Shown here in pieces: positions 34,109 through 42,132 of a DNA stretch of 64,000 nt. Source of the stretch: Haloferax namakaokahaiae (GTDB lineage Archaea > Halobacteriota > Halobacteria > Halobacteriales > Haloferacaceae). The stretch spans positions 248,001 through 312,000 of the forward strand of contig NZ_JBHTAA010000002.1 in the NCBI RefSeq assembly GCF_042663225.1. The letters run 5' to 3'. Position 1 is the first letter of the stretch. The number at the start of each line of letters is the position of its first letter. The translations under genes were made by a program, and so were the position numbers. Below the pieces are notes generated by a model. It had not been told where the DNA came from and did no database searches. It saw only the letters and a program-made list of their open reading frames with translations.

Positions 34109-35599
34109 ATGGTGGATGGTATCTCCCTCGATACGGACTGGAACGCGCTGTACATCAACGGTGAGTGGACCGAAAGCGAGAGCGGCGAGACGATTGCGGT
34201 CGAAGACCCCTCGACCCGCGAGTCGTTCGCGTACGTCCCACGCGGCACCGAAGCCGACGTGGATGCCGCTTACGAGGCGGCGGCAGCGGCACAATCCGAG
34301 TGGGCCGCGACACCGCCGGCACAGCGAGAGGAAGTGATTCACTCGCTGCTGGAGGTGATCGACGAGCACCACGAGTCCATCGTCGAACTCCTCGGGCACG
34401 AAGCAGGCGGGTCGAAAATCATGGGCGAAACGTCCGTCCACCTCGCCGAAGATCAAGCCGCGGAAGCGGCGACCCTTCCGCGCCGGATGAAAGGCTCACA
34501 CGTCGCCTCCAACATCCCCGGCAAGGAGAACATCGTCGAAAGAGAGCCGGCGGGCGTCGTCACGGTCATCTCGCCGTGGAACTTCCCGCTCAATCTCTCG
34601 ATGCGCGCCGTCGCCCCCGCAATCGCCGCGGGGAACACCGTCGTCCTCAAGCCATCGACGAACACCCCCATCGTCGGCGGGTTACTCTTCGCCAAACTGT
34701 TCGAAGAGGCGGGCCTGCCGGACGGCGTCCTGAACGTCGTCACCGGCCGCGGGTCGGAAATCGGCGACCGCGTGGCGAGTCACCCCGAGAGCAACGTCGT
34801 CGCCTTCACCGGTTCGACACCGGTCGGCAAACGAGTCGCCTCGCTGGCCGCAGAGAACCTCGCCACGCCGGCGATGGAACTCGGCGGCAACAACGCCCAC
34901 ATCGTCACCGACGAAGCCGACCTCGACGCCGCAATCGACGCCGCGGTGTTCGGGTCGTTCGTCCATCAGGGACAGGTGTGTATCTCCATCAATCGCCACC
35001 TCGTCCACGAGGACGTCTACGACGAGTACGTCGAGCGGTTAGTCGAGCGCGCAGAGTCGCTCCCCGTCGGCTCTGCCCACGACCCAGAGACGGTCGTCGG
35101 GCCGATTATCGACGAGTCACAGCGCGACCAGATGCTCGAATACGTCGAGGAGACGGTCGATGCGGGTGCGACCCTCGAAACCGGTGGCTCGACGGTCGAA
35201 CTCGACGACGTGGTCGATTCGCTCGTCGTCGCGCCGACGGTCCTCTCTGACGTGACCAACGATATGTCCGCGGCGTGCTTCGAGCACTTCGGACCCATCG
35301 CACCCGTGATTCCGTTCTCGGATATCGACGAGGCGGTCGAACTCGCCAACGACACGGAGTACGGACTCTCAGGGTCCGTCCACGCGGGCGACGTCGGCAC
35401 CGGAAAAGAAATCGCCGACCGGTTGGACACCGGAATGGTCCACGTCAACGACCAGCCAATCAACGACGAGGCGCACGTGCCGTTCAGCGGGACGAACGCG
35501 TCCGGGATGGGCGGCTACAACACCGACGAGTTCCTGAACGAGATAACCGAGACGAAGTGGGTCTCCCTGCAGCACGAACCGCGCGAGTACCCCTTCTAA
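34109..35599 (+). CDS. Aldehyde dehydrogenase (aromatic aldehyde type)
   Basis: This 496-residue NAD(P)+-dependent dehydrogenase has VISPWNFPLNLSMRAVAPAI (cofactor region), the FTGSTPVGKRV loop, the catalytic Glu in MELGGNNAHIV, and the catalytic Cys in HQGQVCISINRHLVHE. The VCIS-N-R pattern resembles benzaldehyde/vanillin/salicylaldehyde dehydrogenases. It would convert an aromatic aldehyde to the acid that enters the CoA pathway. Of two nearby starts, ATG 34109 gives the family N-terminus; GTG 34103 adds two codons. It is the last gene of the catabolic region. Confidence 0.88.
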   Translation: MVDGISLDTDWNALYINGEWTESESGETIAVEDPSTRESFAYVPRGTEADVDAAYEAAAAAQSEWAATPPAQREEVIHSLLEVIDEHHESIVELLGHEAGGSKIMGETSVHLAEDQAAEAATLPRRMKGSHVASNIPGKENIVEREPAGVVTVISPWNFPLNLSMRAVAPAIAAGNTVVLKPSTNTPIVGGLLFAKLFEEAGLPDGVLNVVTGRGSEIGDRVASHPESNVVAFTGSTPVGKRVASLAAENLATPAMELGGNNAHIVTDEADLDAAIDAAVFGSFVHQGQVCISINRHLVHEDVYDEYVERLVERAESLPVGSAHDPETVVGPIIDESQRDQMLEYVEETVDAGATLETGGSTVELDDVVDSLVVAPTVLSDVTNDMSAACFEHFGPIAPVIPFSDIDEAVELANDTEYGLSGSVHAGDVGTGKEIADRLDTGMVHVNDQPINDEAHVPFSGTNASGMGGYNTDEFLNEITETKWVSLQHEPREYPF

Positions 35600-35611
35600 T
35601 CGGCGTCCCTA

Positions 35612-35616
35612 TTTTT
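35612..35616 (+). terminator. T run after the aldehyde dehydrogenase
   Basis: Five T's (tatttttcg), 13 bases after the stop codon, in the gap before a convergent gene. Confidence 0.3.
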
Positions 35617-35652
35617 CGGGTGAAAAGAGTTCGACTGTCCGTTCGTCGTAAC

Positions 35653-35973
35653 TTACAGGTCGAGTTGCTCGGCGACCCAGTGGTCTCGAACCGCGAGCAC
35701 CATCGCCTCTTCGTCGTCGAAGACGGTGTGTTCGGCGACGAACTCGTCCCACGTTCCGTCGGGAATCAACGAGAGTTCGTCGGCCGACGACGCGTCCGAC
35801 GGACTCGCAGCGAGCATCTCGTCGAACGATTCGAAGTCCGTGTATTGGGTCACGAACGACGAACTGAACAGTTCGTCGATGGTAATCTCTCCGCGCCCGT
35901 CGAGCACGTCTGCTGCGGACGGTACGTCGTCCGTAGCGTCGGCTTTCGCTTCCAGATCTAACTCGAACACCAT
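35653..35973 (-). CDS. Acidic hypothetical protein
   Basis: I do not recognise this 106-residue protein. It is very acidic, with a helical middle (FESFDEMLAASPSD) and a C-terminal DDEEAMVLAVRDHWVAEQLDL. It has no cysteines or membrane segment. It is convergent with the aldehyde dehydrogenase and divergent from the alkyltransferase gene. The codon use looks ordinary for this genome, supporting a real gene. Confidence 0.6.
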   Translation of the reverse strand: MVFELDLEAKADATDDVPSAADVLDGRGEITIDELFSSSFVTQYTDFESFDEMLAASPSDASSADELSLIPDGTWDEFVAEHTVFDDEEAMVLAVRDHWVAEQLDL

Positions 35974-36229
35974 GTGAGATACTGGTAGCTAATACTATCT
36001 AAAACCCTTGGTAGTCAGTCGTTCGCACAGGCGAGGTGTGACCTCACGACTGGCTATCGGTGGCGCAGTCGATTGATTCGAGACGTGTTCGGCGCGAAAA
36101 CGCCCCCTGGTGTCGCCGGGAGAGGAAGCGTATATCGTACTCGAAACCGAACGAACGTCCAACGACGATGCACACTCACCTCGCCCCCCGAAGCCGACGT
36201 ACGAACCCCACGCACTCGGAGTGGGACTG

Positions 36230-36682
36230 ATGGACGCCACGATTTTCGATTCACGCGTGGCGGTGGACGAGTCGCTCGTAGACGCGTCTCCGGAGACGAT
36301 TCGTGAACAGGTCGCCGAGTACGAACGCGGCGAGCGAACGGAGTTCGACATCGACGTACGGATTGCCGACGACTTCACCGGCGACGTGATGCGGTGTATG
36401 CTCGAAATCCCGTACGGCGAAACCAGGACCTACGGCGAAATCGCCGCGAGACTCGATAGTTCACCGGTCGCCGTCGGTCAAGCGTGTGGACGAAATCCCG
36501 TTCCGCTCGTCGTTCCGTGCCACCGCATCGTTGGTGCGGACTCGCTGGGGGGCTTCTCCGCCGATGGCGGCGTCTCGCTCAAACGTGAACTCCTCACGCT
36601 CGAAGGAGCGATACGGGAACCCGACTCGACACAAGCGACACTCGGCGAGGTCGTGCAGTCCGAACATTCGCGGTCGAAGTAG
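36230..36682 (+). CDS. ogt: Methylated-DNA-protein-cysteine S-methyltransferase
   Basis: This 150-residue protein has the DNA-repair alkyltransferase core. The alkyl-accepting Cys97 is in VVPCHRIVG, preceded by the helix-turn-helix YGEIAARLDSSPVAVGQACGRNPV, with GGFSADGGVSLKRELL after. It removes O6-methylguanine lesions in a single-turnover reaction. The N-terminal domain is short. ATG 36230 was chosen; the frame stays open upstream but without sensible sequence. Confidence 0.92.
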   Translation: MDATIFDSRVAVDESLVDASPETIREQVAEYERGERTEFDIDVRIADDFTGDVMRCMLEIPYGETRTYGEIAARLDSSPVAVGQACGRNPVPLVVPCHRIVGADSLGGFSADGGVSLKRELLTLEGAIREPDSTQATLGEVVQSEHSRSK

Positions 36683-36942
36683 TCGAATTTCGAGCTGATT
36701 TGGCGACCCGCAGACAGGTGCCACAGCGGACCACCATTTCCGAGAGGAATCAATCGGTGTCGGCTCCGTCTCCGGAGTTGCTTTCAAAATAAGTCTTCGT
36801 AATAGCCCGTCTCAAAGCCCAAATTCGGATAATCTACAGAACTCGGATGATTTAAATTGTTCAAATAATGTAAATCGATGCGTATTCTGGTTCGGTCGAG
36901 AAAGACGTCAAATTCCAGCATCGGGGTGCTCGGTTAGTCGCT

Positions 36943-38040
36943 TTACACGGTGGCCGTCGGGACAGCAATCGTGACGGTACTCCGCGCGTCGTTCTCGAAC
37001 GTCAGGTCACCGTCTAACTCGTCTACGATCCATTTGACGAGCCAGAGACCGGTGCCGTCGCTGTGTTCGAGCTGTGTCTCGTAGCCCGCATCGAGAACGT
37101 CGATTTCGGCCTGCGGCGTCCCGGGACCGTTATCTTCGACTCGGAGCGTGAGTTCGTCCTCGTCTCTCGTCAACAGCACCTCGATTTCGGGAGTCGAATT
37201 GGTGTTGTGCTCGACAGCATTGCGCAGGAGTTCGCCGAACGCAATCGTCAACGAGGGAGTCGTGACTGCCACAGGAGGAGTTGGGAGTGACAGGTAGACT
37301 TCGACCGCCGGAAACTCTGTTTCGATTTCGGCAACGCGCCGTTCGATCTCGTCGGTGAAATCGAACGACTCGTCACTGTCCCCACTGTGCCGATGAAGGT
37401 TCGCAATCTTCCGCGACTGGTCGGTGAGGCGGACGATTCGGTCCATCTGTTGGTTGATGACTTCGACCGATTTGGCTTGCGAGGCTGGCGATTCGAGAAC
37501 GAGGTCGGCGTACCCAGCGGTGATGTTCGCGGCCGTTCGTACGTCGTGACGAAGCACGCGATTGTACACTCGAAGCTGTTCCGAGAGCCGTTCGGCACGT
37601 GCGAGCGCTTCGACCATCTCACGCATCGAAATTCGTCGCGCGACGTCGTATATCCCGACGATAAGCCCGATGACGATGCCACCCGTCGCCCAACCGAGCA
37701 CGGAGTAGGTCGAACGGAGGAACACGCCGCCGAGTAACCGCTGGTAGAGAATCACCAGAACGCCGGACCCGCCGAAGACGAGAATGCCGGTGAACATCCA
37801 ACCCGCAAGTCGAAGCGTCTCGTCTCCAATCTGTCTCGTGGTTAGCCACCGGTAGACGTATCCAACCAACACCACCAACAGCGTCGGGGCGATCCACCCA
37901 AGGAGATAATCCCGTTCCGAAAGTTCCCCCCTCAAAACGAAACCGACGTGCAACGAGATGAACGCACTGCCCGTCACATAAATCAGCAATTCCCCGATAC
38001 GCTCGCGGGAAACGGGAAAACGAGAGAGATAGCCCGGCAT
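36943..38040 (-). CDS. Membrane sensor histidine kinase
   Basis: This 365-residue protein has about five N-terminal membrane helices (residues 15-135) and a cytoplasmic kinase. The phospho-acceptor His is in NRVLRHDVRTAANITAGYAD, the N box is ELLRNAVEHN, the G1 box DNGPGTPQAE, and the G2 box GTGLWLVKWIVDEL. This is the common haloarchaeal kinase type. No response regulator is adjacent. It lies 219 bases downstream of another kinase on the same strand. Signal unknown. Confidence 0.88.
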   Translation of the reverse strand: MPGYLSRFPVSRERIGELLIYVTGSAFISLHVGFVLRGELSERDYLLGWIAPTLLVVLVGYVYRWLTTRQIGDETLRLAGWMFTGILVFGGSGVLVILYQRLLGGVFLRSTYSVLGWATGGIVIGLIVGIYDVARRISMREMVEALARAERLSEQLRVYNRVLRHDVRTAANITAGYADLVLESPASQAKSVEVINQQMDRIVRLTDQSRKIANLHRHSGDSDESFDFTDEIERRVAEIETEFPAVEVYLSLPTPPVAVTTPSLTIAFGELLRNAVEHNTNSTPEIEVLLTRDEDELTLRVEDNGPGTPQAEIDVLDAGYETQLEHSDGTGLWLVKWIVDELDGDLTFENDARSTVTIAVPTATV

Positions 38041-38259
38041 TGGTCTGGTATTATTGTAACATGAGATAATACTTTTCAGAAAATATCAAATATGATATGC
38101 AAATGGGACGTAGCGGGCGTACACGTACGAGACGAAGTCAATGTTAATATTTCGACAAAAGAAGACGCGAGAGTTCGAAATGTGAGTTATACGTGCGGGT
38201 AGGGTTCGATAGTGGGAATTGAAATCTGCGAGTGGTTGTCACCGAACGGTCATTTCGAG

Positions 38260-39933
38260 TCAGTCGGCGAATCGAGTGACGTTCGATATCTCGAACCGAG
38301 CACCACCCGATTCGCTGGCGGTGACATCGATTTGCCACCCGTGGGCCTCGACGATTTCTGAGACGATAGCAAGCCCAAATCCGGTGCCGTGTCGGTCGGT
38401 CGTATATCCTGAGGTGAACACGTCGTCGCGTTCGTCGGACGAGATACCAGACCCGTTGTCTGCGACGAAAAAACCGTTCTCGGATTCGAGTGGGCCGACG
38501 GTGACGGTGAATGGGGCCGAGTTACCGTCGCTGGCCGGGCTCTCCGGCATCCCGTGTTCGATTGCATTTCGGTAGATGTTCTCGAAGAGGCGCTGGAGGC
38601 GCTGTGAAGAGCCGCCGAACCGAAAGTCCTCCTCTACTTCGAGTGCCGCCGTCTCTGTATCGACCATCTCCCAGCACTTCGAACTGAACGCCGCGAGTTC
38701 GATTCGCTCACTCTCTTCGACCGGTTGGCCCTGTCGTGCGAGGACGAGGATATCCTCGATGAGTGACTCCATGCGGTCGAGCGCGTCGCGGACGGTGGTG
38801 AGGTTCGACAAATCTCCGTGTTCTTCGAGCGACAGTTCGAGTCGGCCCTGTGCGACGTTGAGCGGGTTCCGAAGGTCGTGGCTGACCATCCCCGCAAAGG
38901 AGTCGAGGCGGTCGTTCTGACGTTCGAGTTCACGGCGATACTGTTCTCTGTCGGTTACGTCTGCGAAGCGGACGGTGGTCCCGAAGTTCGACTTGGGTGC
39001 GCCGACCGGGGAAGTGATGAGTTGGAAATATCTCGACGACCCATCGTGCCGAAGTTCGAGAATCGAGTCGTCGGTCTCCAACTGCTCAGCGACCGATGGG
39101 AGCACACGTGCGAGCGGTTTTCCTGTCGAACGAGCGAGGAGCGGAAACAGTTCTCTCGCCCGATGGTTCGAATCTCGAATCGTGTCGTCCTGCGTGAGAG
39201 AGATAACCGGGTCGTCCATCTCGCCCGCGAGTTGGGCTTCTTCGAAGGTGTCGAGATACACCACACAAACCCCCACTGCGAACACGGCGACGCCGAGTGG
39301 TTCGAACGTAATGTCGATGAGCGACGGTGTCGAATAGACGAGTATGTCGAGGACGACGGGGAGACCAGTGATTGCAACGAGCAACTGGAGCGGTCTCGCG
39401 TTCACGTCAACTTCCGCGAACAGTTCGAAGAGCATGAAGTACCCGACGAACGCGAGTGCGTACGACAGACCGACCACGATCCAGTGGATGGTGTGATACT
39501 GAACTTCGAGGTGGACGAACGGCGACTGTACGACCTGGGTCGTGAAGTACAGGTGGTACACTGGATTCGTCAGTTTCACCGAGACGACGGCGATGAAGAT
39601 GGCAACTGCAGCCGTTCGATACGACCGATTTCGGTGCAACGAGCGCCCCGTGTAAGCCGAACAGAAGTACAACCACGCGCCAATCGTGCTGAATCCCACA
39701 ATCAGGCCCGCCATGTAAAATCCCTCTTTCAACCAGATTGACGGTGCGACGAGAAAGCCGACGTGCGAAACCGCCCAGCACCCGCTGGTGAGCAACAGTG
39801 CAGTCAGTCCGCGTCGCGTATCCCTATCGGAGATTCCCTCCACCTTGGAGAGCGTCCAAAAACAAACGAGCGCGGCAACGGAAAATGGTACGGTGTAGTA
39901 AAGTTGGGGAAGTGAAATCGATGAGGTTGCCAC
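38260..39933 (-). CDS. 7TM/PAS sensor histidine kinase
   Basis: This 557-residue protein has about seven N-terminal membrane helices (residues 10-230), a PAS-like region (about 250-360: VISLTQDDTIRDSNHRAREL), then a HisKA domain with FAGMVSHDLRNPLNVAQGRL and an ATPase domain with NIYRNAIEHG, VADNGSGISSDE and GTGFGLAIVSEIV. It is a 7TM-type histidine kinase typical of haloarchaea. The start is GTG 39933. A response regulator is not adjacent. Confidence 0.88.
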   Translation of the reverse strand: MATSSISLPQLYYTVPFSVAALVCFWTLSKVEGISDRDTRRGLTALLLTSGCWAVSHVGFLVAPSIWLKEGFYMAGLIVGFSTIGAWLYFCSAYTGRSLHRNRSYRTAAVAIFIAVVSVKLTNPVYHLYFTTQVVQSPFVHLEVQYHTIHWIVVGLSYALAFVGYFMLFELFAEVDVNARPLQLLVAITGLPVVLDILVYSTPSLIDITFEPLGVAVFAVGVCVVYLDTFEEAQLAGEMDDPVISLTQDDTIRDSNHRARELFPLLARSTGKPLARVLPSVAEQLETDDSILELRHDGSSRYFQLITSPVGAPKSNFGTTVRFADVTDREQYRRELERQNDRLDSFAGMVSHDLRNPLNVAQGRLELSLEEHGDLSNLTTVRDALDRMESLIEDILVLARQGQPVEESERIELAAFSSKCWEMVDTETAALEVEEDFRFGGSSQRLQRLFENIYRNAIEHGMPESPASDGNSAPFTVTVGPLESENGFFVADNGSGISSDERDDVFTSGYTTDRHGTGFGLAIVSEIVEAHGWQIDVTASESGGARFEISNVTRFAD

Positions 39934-40053
39934 GATTATTTTCGATTGGTACTATATTGGCATAAATATGCCTGCTCTACCTGAGCGGGCAGCGAAATCT
40001 GCACTCGCGTGCCGAGAGTGCTTCTTTTATACCATTGTGATAAATAGTTGGTA

Positions 40054-41625
40054 ATGTCTGAGTGGACTCGGAAGGAGGATGGACTCGGCCAGGTATGGGA
40101 GGCCATCCATCAACTCTTTCAAGGGACTGAAACGTACGCGCTCTGTCTGCTCGACACGGACGGGAACGTCGTAAGGTGGACCGAAGGTGCAGAGCGTATC
40201 TTGGGATACTCCGCCGAAGACGCCATCGGCCAGCACGTTACCGAATTTTATCCAGACGAAGCGTCCCAAATCGAATCTGCGCTCTCGCACGCAGAGACCC
40301 GAGGCAGTTACGAACACGTCGGGTGGTTCAGCCGAGACGACCAGTCGCGGTTGTGGGTACAGGCGACGTTCAATTCGCTGTACGACGACGAAGACACGCT
40401 GTGCGGGTTCGCCAAGATAGTCAGAGACAACACCGAGACGAGAGCGTATCAAGAACAACTGGAGCGGAGTCGTGACCGACTCGCACGCACCGAGGCGTTG
40501 GCCGACGTGGCTGGGTGGGAGTACGACACCGAAACTGAGCGAGTACACTTGACCGAGGGTTCACGGAAACTACTCGCCGCGTCGTCAACAGACTCCGTAC
40601 GACTCTCTGAGTTCCTCGATTTATTCAGCTCCGAAGCGAGAGACGCCCTCGAGAGTGCCGTTCGGTCCTCGAAGCGCTCGGGTGAAACGTTCGACTTGGA
40701 GCTTCGGGTCGGAAGCACGACGAACACGGCGCAGTGGGTGCAGGTGAGAGGAAACGTAACCGATGATGGCGAACTCATCCGCGGGGCGATTCGTGACGTG
40801 TCGGCACGCAAAGAACGCGAACAACGGTTGATGGTGTTGAACAGGGTGCTCCGGCACAATTTACGAAACACCCTCAACATCGTCACGGGATACGCAGCGT
40901 CCTTGCGGTCCGACATCACGGCTCTTGAGATACCGGAGGAGAGTGAGGGACGAGAGCCCGAACTCACGGCAATACTCGAAAACATCTCACACGTCACAGA
41001 AGAGATGGATGCCGAACTCGAAACGCTGCAGAAGACCATCGAAGCGGTGAGCGAGTTTTCGAGTGAAGAAGCGGTACAGAAAACCGACCGAATCGTCGAG
41101 CACTCCGAGGAGTTGATGTCTACGAGCGAGAAGGCACGAAAGTTCGAACAGGCGGTCAAATCCGAAGAGCGGAGTTCGACGACGCGCCTGCAGTCGGTGT
41201 TCGACGAGGTGGAACGTCGCTATACGGGACAGTATCCGGAGGCGTCTATCGATGTCGGTGAAACCGACGTGAAGGTGAGCGGCAACACGACCTCACTCAG
41301 ATTGGCGGTGGGCGAACTCGTCACGAACGCGCTCGAACACAACGACCACGACCAGCCAGCGGTCTCGCTCACGACAGAGAGCGATGACTCCACCGAGGTT
41401 CGTATCCTCGTCGAGGACAACGGACCCGGAATCCCCGACGACGAACGGACAATTCTGCAGCGGGGCGAAGAGACGGCACTCGTGCACGGAGAGGGGTTGG
41501 GACTGTGGACCGTCAACTGGATCGTGACGCAACTCGGCGGTGAGGTCAGCATCAACGACAACGAATCTCGGGGAACGACAGTCGTGCTCACGCTGCCGAC
41601 CGTCGGGACCGAGGAGACGACGTAG
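40054..41625 (+). CDS. Soluble PAS histidine kinase
   Basis: This 523-residue cytoplasmic kinase has one or two PAS domains: residues about 20-130 (ALCLLDTDGNVVRWTEGAER, GYSAEDAIGQHVTEF) and about 150-250 (LADVAGWEYDTETERVHL). The phospho-acceptor region reads LNRVLRHNLRNTLNIVTGYA, then GELVTNALEHN, DNGPGIPDDE and GEGLGLWTVNWIV. A long coiled helix between the domains connects them. The ATG at 40054 is preferred to a TTG two codons earlier. No membrane segment is visible, so it probably senses an intracellular signal such as redox. Confidence 0.88.
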   Translation: MSEWTRKEDGLGQVWEAIHQLFQGTETYALCLLDTDGNVVRWTEGAERILGYSAEDAIGQHVTEFYPDEASQIESALSHAETRGSYEHVGWFSRDDQSRLWVQATFNSLYDDEDTLCGFAKIVRDNTETRAYQEQLERSRDRLARTEALADVAGWEYDTETERVHLTEGSRKLLAASSTDSVRLSEFLDLFSSEARDALESAVRSSKRSGETFDLELRVGSTTNTAQWVQVRGNVTDDGELIRGAIRDVSARKEREQRLMVLNRVLRHNLRNTLNIVTGYAASLRSDITALEIPEESEGREPELTAILENISHVTEEMDAELETLQKTIEAVSEFSSEEAVQKTDRIVEHSEELMSTSEKARKFEQAVKSEERSSTTRLQSVFDEVERRYTGQYPEASIDVGETDVKVSGNTTSLRLAVGELVTNALEHNDHDQPAVSLTTESDDSTEVRILVEDNGPGIPDDERTILQRGEETALVHGEGLGLWTVNWIVTQLGGEVSINDNESRGTTVVLTLPTVGTEETT

Positions 41626-41650
41626 CGTCAGGGCGCTGGCTCGCCCACGC

Positions 41651-42040
41651 TCAGTACTCGTTCACGGTGGCGCTTCCGACGTGAATCCGCACGAGTTCGT
41701 TTTCGGGCCACGCGGAGTCACCCGCACCGTACTTCGCATTGATGCGCCGTGTTGCCGCGAGTTTCGCGCCCTCGTCGTCGATGACCGCCGCAGTTCCGAG
41801 GAGCGTCACTCGCCACACCGCGTCACCACTCCGGTCTTTCTGTACCGAAAGCGCGACCCGTGGGTTCTCCTGGATGTTCGCAAGCTTTCGACCGGTCGTG
41901 AGAATCTCGACGGTTCGCTCGTCCACATCGACGTCGAACCAGACCGGAGCGACGTGGGGACGACCATCGACACAGGTGGCGAGATGCGCCATCAGTGGTT
42001 CGCTCGTCAGCAACCGTGCCGCCGCTTCGAAGTTGTTCAT
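41651..42040 (-). CDS. PNPOx-fold flavin/F420-binding protein
   Basis: This 129-residue split barrel has MAHLATCVDGRPHVAPVWFDV, then LTTGRKLANIQENPRVALSV and the TLLGTAAVIDDE strand. It belongs to the pyridoxamine-phosphate-oxidase-like family that binds FMN or F420. It may reduce a small molecule or bind heme; there is no clear partner. It lies convergent with the kinase and 92 bases from the stop of the P-type ATPase gene. Confidence 0.8.
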   Translation of the reverse strand: MNNFEAAARLLTSEPLMAHLATCVDGRPHVAPVWFDVDVDERTVEILTTGRKLANIQENPRVALSVQKDRSGDAVWRVTLLGTAAVIDDEGAKLAATRRINAKYGAGDSAWPENELVRIHVGSATVNEY

Positions 42041-42132
42041 CAGTTGAACAATACATCACCGGCCGCATTAGAGCTACGCCAGCGCCGAACCCACTCCTGC
42101 GTCGAATGTGGCTTTCGTGCAGTGGGTACTAC

